DNA of 27,306 nucleotides from the NCBI GenBank assembly GCA_038107835.1, contig JAYNHH010000029.1, positions 1 through 27,306 of the forward strand, read 5' to 3'. The notes below the pieces were generated by a model. The model searched no databases and was not told the origin of the DNA. It worked only from the letters and a program-made list of their open reading frames with translations. This DNA is from MED-G116 sp038107835 (lineage in GTDB: Bacteria > Pseudomonadota > Alphaproteobacteria > Puniceispirillales > Puniceispirillaceae). How positions within the stretch are numbered: the first letter of the stretch is position 1; every line of letters begins with the position of its first letter. This document shows positions 24,103 to 27,306 of this stretch, piece after piece. The position numbers and the translations under genes were made by a program.

Positions 24103-25422
24103 CTAGTCGTTTGCCCGTTCGAATTTCCGCAACAATGCGTTGCCGCGCTTCACAGCCTCATCCATGGCATCATTTGAGGATTTGGCGCCACTCCAGATGG
24201 CTTCCATCTCTTCATTGATGATGTCGCGGATTTGTACATAGCTGCCAAAACGAAGGCCACGGGAATTCGGTGTTGGCGTGTTCAGATTCAACTGCTTGAT
24301 CGCTGTGTCAGTGCCGGGGTTCTTATCGTAGAAACCCTGCTCTTTTGACAATTCATAAGCAGCGGTAGTGATCGGAACATAACCTGTTTCCTGATGCCAC
24401 CATGCCTGCACCTCTGGTGAGGAGAGATAGGTCATGAATTTGGCGACGCCTTTATATTCACTATCGTCATGCCCTTCGAGAACCCACAACGTACCGCCAC
24501 CGATGATGCTGTTCTGTGGCTTTGACGCCGCGGCTGTATCAAGCGGCAACATTGACTGGCCGAAATTGAATTTGGCCTGCTTGACGATACTGCCGTAATA
24601 GGCGGATGAATTCATCCACATGCCACACTCACCGTTGGTGAACATTGAAAGACTGTCGCCTCTGCGGCCACCATAGACGAACAGACTGTCTTTTGACATG
24701 TCGGCGATCCGACCAAGAATGCCCGAAACATGGTCATTGTTAATGGTCAACTCAGTGTCAAAACCAGCGAAGCCATTTTCCTTGGTGCCAATCTGCACAT
24801 CATGCCAGGTGGAATAATTCTCCACCATTACCCATGACTGCCAACCGAAGCTGAAACCACATTTGTAACCTGCGGCAACGAGTTTACGAGATGCGTCTTC
24901 CATCTCATCCCAAGTTTTAGGGACACTGCTCACACCTGCCTTTGCAAAGGCATCCTTGTTGTACCACAACACAGGTGTTGAGCTGTTGAAGGGCATTGAG
25001 AGCAACTCACCATCCGGCGTCTGGTAGTAACTGATCACTGCAGACAGGAAATCACCTTTGTCGAACGGCTCACCCGCACCCGTCATCACCTGTTCAACAG
25101 GCTTAACCGCACCTTTGGCTGCCATCATTGTCGCGGTGCCAACCTCAAAAACCTGAACCACATGCGGCTGTTGCTTGGCCCGAAAGGCGGTGATCGCCGC
25201 CGTCATTGTTTCGGTGTAGTTTCCTTTATAGACAGGAACCACATTGTAATCTGACTGGGTGGCGTTAAAGTCATCGGCGATTTTGTTGACCCGCTCACCG
25301 TTGACACCGCCCATGGCGTGCCACCACTGAATCTCAGTCGCCGCATTGGCCGCATAGGACACTGCGCCCATGGTTGCTGCAATGGCTGTTGCAGCAATTC
25401 GTGTTGACAATCTTTTGATCAT
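24103..25422 (-). CDS. ugpB: sn-Glycerol-3-phosphate ABC transporter substrate-binding protein UgpB
   Basis: Periplasmic receptor (439 residues) with a signal peptide of about 27 residues ending YAANA. It matches E. coli UgpB along its whole length: the mature start IQWWHAMGG, VPVYKGNYTETM, VQVFEVGTATMMAAKGAVKPV, MPFNSSTPVLWYNKDAF, CGFSFGWQSW, NSIIGGGTLWV, WHQETGYVPIT and EQGFYDKNPG. Several of these segments line the G3P pocket in the known family. The ATG at 25422 is set by GGGAG six bases upstream and by the signal peptide. An in-frame extension to 25560 reads through promoter sequence and is rejected. First gene of ugpBAEC. In enteric bacteria ugp is phosphate-regulated; no clear Pho box is seen here. 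Confidence 0.96.
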   Translation of the reverse strand: MIKRLSTRIAATAIAATMGAVSYAANAATEIQWWHAMGGVNGERVNKIADDFNATQSDYNVVPVYKGNYTETMTAAITAFRAKQQPHVVQVFEVGTATMMAAKGAVKPVEQVMTGAGEPFDKGDFLSAVISYYQTPDGELLSMPFNSSTPVLWYNKDAFAKAGVSSVPKTWDEMEDASRKLVAAGYKCGFSFGWQSWVMVENYSTWHDVQIGTKENGFAGFDTELTINNDHVSGILGRIADMSKDSLFVYGGRRGDSLSMFTNGECGMWMNSSAYYGSIVKQAKFNFGQSMLPLDTAAASKPQNSIIGGGTLWVLEGHDDSEYKGVAKFMTYLSSPEVQAWWHQETGYVPITTAAYELSKEQGFYDKNPGTDTAIKQLNLNTPTPNSRGLRFGSYVQIRDIINEEMEAIWSGAKSSNDAMDEAVKRGNALLRKFERAND

Positions 25423-25672
25423 GTTGATCTCCCTCTGGTTGAAAAAAGCGCTTGCACACCTTGCAGATACATAAGCATGAACTCTTACATCAGTGCGACA
25501 ATCCAAAACCAAAAAAGCCCTGCTCAGCGCTTTGCATCGGCAGCATGGGTTGAGTCCCATGTCTCTGCAGAGCCGAAAAGTCTAGGTAATTTGGGACATT
25601 TGTCCACCATTCAATCCAGTTTTGGCAGCTAAATTCACAAGAGATTGTGTCATCTTCATGCCCGCATGGCAG
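25423..25672. promoter_or_regulatory. ugpB upstream region with several small dyads
   Basis: No gene is seen in these 250 bases, which must hold the ugp promoter. Two similar motifs, AGCGCTTGCA (25447-25456) and AGCGCTTTGCA (25526-25536), lie 79 bases apart; the CG-centred palindrome recalls LacI-family operators. Inverted repeats include CATGGG/CCCATG (25544-25561), GGACA/TGTCC (25594-25605) and CATGC/GCATG (25657-25668). Which of them matter cannot be told from one sequence. Confidence 0.4.
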
Positions 25673-25951
25673 TCACTGAAATAAAAGGGTAAAAACACCC
25701 CACGCCACAACCGCAAACACCGCAATCAAAATCAGAACTGTCTGCATGAAATCATGCACCAGCGCACTAACAAATTGTCGTGTGCGCACCGGCCCGAGCA
25801 CCAAAAATGCAATCAGGAGTGACAGGGGAAAGGTCAGATAGAACAGGGTCGATAATATCCAGAACTGGAAAAAACCCATATTGCCGAAAGGATTGGAGTC
25901 CCCACCAACCGTTGTCTTGGGTTCCTGATTTGATGCCCCGTTTGGCAACAT
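25673..25951 (-). CDS. Small membrane protein of unknown function
   Basis: Predicted 92-residue inner-membrane protein. A polar, Asn/Gly-rich N-terminus (residues 1-25) is followed by two hydrophobic helices (about 27-53 and 69-91), joined by a short basic loop (PVRTRQFVSALVHDF) that should face the cytoplasm. I recognise no family. AGGGG lies about nine bases before the ATG. A second in-frame Met at residue 25 (MGFFQFW) could be the true start, but the longer form has the better ribosome binding site. It stands alone: the next gene downstream (ugpB) is 250 bases away, and the methyltransferase gene is divergent. Confidence 0.65.
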   Translation of the reverse strand: MLPNGASNQEPKTTVGGDSNPFGNMGFFQFWILSTLFYLTFPLSLLIAFLVLGPVRTRQFVSALVHDFMQTVLILIAVFAVVAWGVFTLLFQ

Positions 25952-26120
25952 TGAGTTTCACCCCTGCCATTCCACCCCGAACTGAGTACGGTAACAGAAT
26001 AACCGCTCTCTAATCCGAAATGAACCGAAACTGGTCTGATGCTGTCACACATATTGACGCGAACTCCATCAATGTTACTAATGAAACTCCATATTCCATC
26101 ATCGCTGTTTGGGGCTTGTT

Positions 26121-26753
26121 TTGGAGTGCATAGTTTGCCACGCGGGCCCAGTTTCGCATTTCAACACAATTGATGCCCAAACCTATTGGCGCTGCTCCGA
26201 ATGTCATGCCATTTTCCTTGACCACACCCATTTCCCGTCGGCAAGTGCGGAGCATGCGCATTATCTGGAACATGACAACAGACCAGATGACCCTGCATAC
26301 CGAAACTTTCTCTCACGATTGGCAAATCCTCTTTCGACCCTTCTCAAACCGGGCGACAAGGGGCTTGATTTCGGTTGTGGGCCTGGACCGGCACTGGCCG
26401 CAATGCTGAGCGAACAGGGGTTTTCCATGGCGCTTTACGATCCATTTTTCCACCCGGACAAATCAAGTTTACAGACACAGTATGATTTTATCACCTGCAC
26501 CGAGACAGCTGAGCATTTTCACGACCCTTTTGCCGAATTTGACAGGCTTGACCACCTGCTGAAACCATCGGGCCATCTTGGTGTCATGACCTGTTTTGCA
26601 ACGCAAGGGTCCGACTTCAAGAATTGGCATTACCGCCGAGATCCAACACATGTCGTTTTCTATTGTGAGATGAGTTTTCGCGTCATTGCAGCGCAACGAG
26701 AGTGGCATTGCCAGATACCGGCAAAGGACATCGTGTTATTTACAAAACCATAG
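26121..26753 (+). CDS. SAM-dependent methyltransferase with N-terminal zinc knuckle
   Basis: Class I (Rossmann-fold) methyltransferase of 210 residues. Motif I is LDFGCGPGP (residues 82-90), and the acidic residue of the next strand is probably Asp107 (ALYDPFF). The N-terminus has two CxxC pairs, Cys3/Cys6 and Cys25/Cys28 (YWRCSEC), which look like a zinc ribbon. This recalls methyltransferases that act on nucleotide-sugars or small metabolites, but also RNA-directed ones, so the target is unknown. No ATG is available: an in-frame stop lies at 26082. The choice is between TTG 26109 and TTG 26121; the second has GGGG six bases upstream and puts the first CxxC at the N-terminus. Confidence 0.8.
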   Translation: MECIVCHAGPVSHFNTIDAQTYWRCSECHAIFLDHTHFPSASAEHAHYLEHDNRPDDPAYRNFLSRLANPLSTLLKPGDKGLDFGCGPGPALAAMLSEQGFSMALYDPFFHPDKSSLQTQYDFITCTETAEHFHDPFAEFDRLDHLLKPSGHLGVMTCFATQGSDFKNWHYRRDPTHVVFYCEMSFRVIAAQREWHCQIPAKDIVLFTKP

Positions 26754-26755
26754 GC

Positions 26756-26771
26756 GCTCACTGGGGTGAGC
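26756..26771. terminator. Small hairpin between convergent genes
   Basis: GCTCAC (26756-26761) pairs with GTGAGC (26766-26771) around a four-base loop, just after the methyltransferase stop and 20 bases from the stop of the convergent ATPase gene. There is no T-run on either side, so its role as a terminator is doubtful. Confidence 0.3.
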
Positions 26772-26790
26772 ATAAGAGGTGGCACCCAAC

Positions 26791-27306
26791 TCAGACAAGC
26801 CGCTCATCAGCATAGACACAGCAACGTTCAGCCGGGAAAACCACCCAGGCCTTTTCCGCCGGAAGATCTTCCTCGCGTTTTACCTTGATCTTGATTGTCG
26901 TGTCATCAGCCCTTGCGGTGACCAGACGGTAATTTCCAAGGTCCTCAACACGTTCAATAAGAGCCTCAACAGCGTTTGGTGTCCTACGTCTGGCAAGCGT
27001 AATGAATTCTGCACGAATGCCCAGCTTTATATTGCCAGTTTTCACCTTCGACAGATCGGTCTTGGTGTTCAGGCTTGTATTGCCAACAGACACGCTGGTC
27101 TTGCCGGTGATGGCAGCATCAAACATATTCATCGCTGGCGCACCAATGAAGTAACCAACAAAAGTCGTCATCGGCCGCTCAAACAATTCTTGGGGCGTGC
27201 CGACCTGAACGATTTCGCCCTCATCCATGACAATAATATTGTGGGCAAATGTCATCGCCTCATTCTGGTCATGCGTCACATAGATCAGCGTTGATTTGTA
27301 AAATTC
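26791..27306 (-). CDS. ABC transporter ATP-binding protein, C-terminal part (GlpT/MalK-like), cut by window edge
   Basis: The last 171 residues of a sugar/polyol-type ABC ATPase; the frame stays open to the end of the window, so Walker A, signature and Walker B lie outside. Visible are the switch segment STLIYVTHDQNEAM, then VGTPQELFERP and FVGYFIGAPAMN, which begin the C-terminal regulatory domain, and IKLGIRAEFITL. The end, with a VEDLGNYRLV segment and VVFPAERCCVYADERLV, resembles from memory the GlpS/GlpT ATPases of rhizobial glycerol importers more than MalK or UgpC. With ugpBAEC close by on the same strand, a glycerol importer is plausible but unproven. It is a different gene from the UgpC at 21181-22269. 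Confidence 0.85.
   Translation of the reverse strand, partial: EFYKSTLIYVTHDQNEAMTFAHNIIVMDEGEIVQVGTPQELFERPMTTFVGYFIGAPAMNMFDAAITGKTSVSVGNTSLNTKTDLSKVKTGNIKLGIRAEFITLARRRTPNAVEALIERVEDLGNYRLVTARADDTTIKIKVKREEDLPAEKAWVVFPAERCCVYADERLV

Noticed and set aside
25423..25560. N-terminal extension of UgpB by 46 residues
   Set aside because: It would bury the Sec signal peptide inside the protein and ignore GGGAG at the proper distance from 25422.

Overview
This is a compact, gene-dense chromosomal segment, most likely from a free-living (probably marine) alphaproteobacterium. Base composition looks moderate (a little over 50% G+C by eye; not computed). Four substrate importers in 27 kb (an Opp/Dpp-type ABC system, a TRAP system, a Ugp-type ABC system and the end of another sugar/polyol-type ABC ATPase) point to a scavenger of dissolved organic compounds. 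I saw no insertion sequence, phage gene, tRNA, rRNA or CRISPR array. The lineage is an inference from gene content and protein style.

Layout. (1) 261-6838 (+): a peptide/amide-type ABC importer (binding protein, two permeases, one double-length ATPase) followed by an amidase-signature hydrolase. (2) 6857-8968 (-): a large protein of the N,N-dimethylformamidase large-subunit family, tail-to-tail with the amidase. (3) 9207-10668 (+): a mini-cupin and a PLP enzyme of the D-cysteine desulfhydrase / L-cysteate sulfo-lyase family. (4) 10862-12885 (-): a HutC/GntR regulator, a Gfo/Idh/MocA oxidoreductase-fold protein and a possible 57-residue protein. (5) 12940-18016 (+), divergent from the regulator: an SsuD-type flavin monooxygenase, an aldo/keto reductase overlapping it by one base, and a complete TRAP transporter. 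(6) 18093-19874: a small exported Sel1-repeat protein and a di-heme peroxidase/MauG-family protein whose 5' ends overlap. (7) 19886-25422 (-): acyl-CoA dehydrogenase and ugpB-ugpA-ugpE-ugpC for glycerol-3-phosphate uptake. (8) 25673-27306: a small membrane protein, a Zn-knuckle methyltransferase and the 3' part of a GlpT/MalK-like ABC ATPase cut by the window edge.

The most interesting unit is 10862-18016. An SsuD-like monooxygenase retaining the sulfonate-binding residues is translationally coupled to a YdhF-type aldo/keto reductase. This is the enzyme pair that defines oxidative desulfonation of sulfoquinovose (SmoC/SmoB-like). Here it comes with a TRAP importer, a GntR regulator and a Gfo/Idh protein that could be an NAD-dependent glycosidase. 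A cysteate sulfo-lyase-like enzyme lies just upstream. I read this as a candidate sulfonate (possibly sulfosugar) use locus with a TRAP rather than ABC importer. The substrate is not proven by sequence. The first region similarly looks like an uptake-and-hydrolysis module for amides, and the last like glycerol/glycerol-phosphate scavenging.
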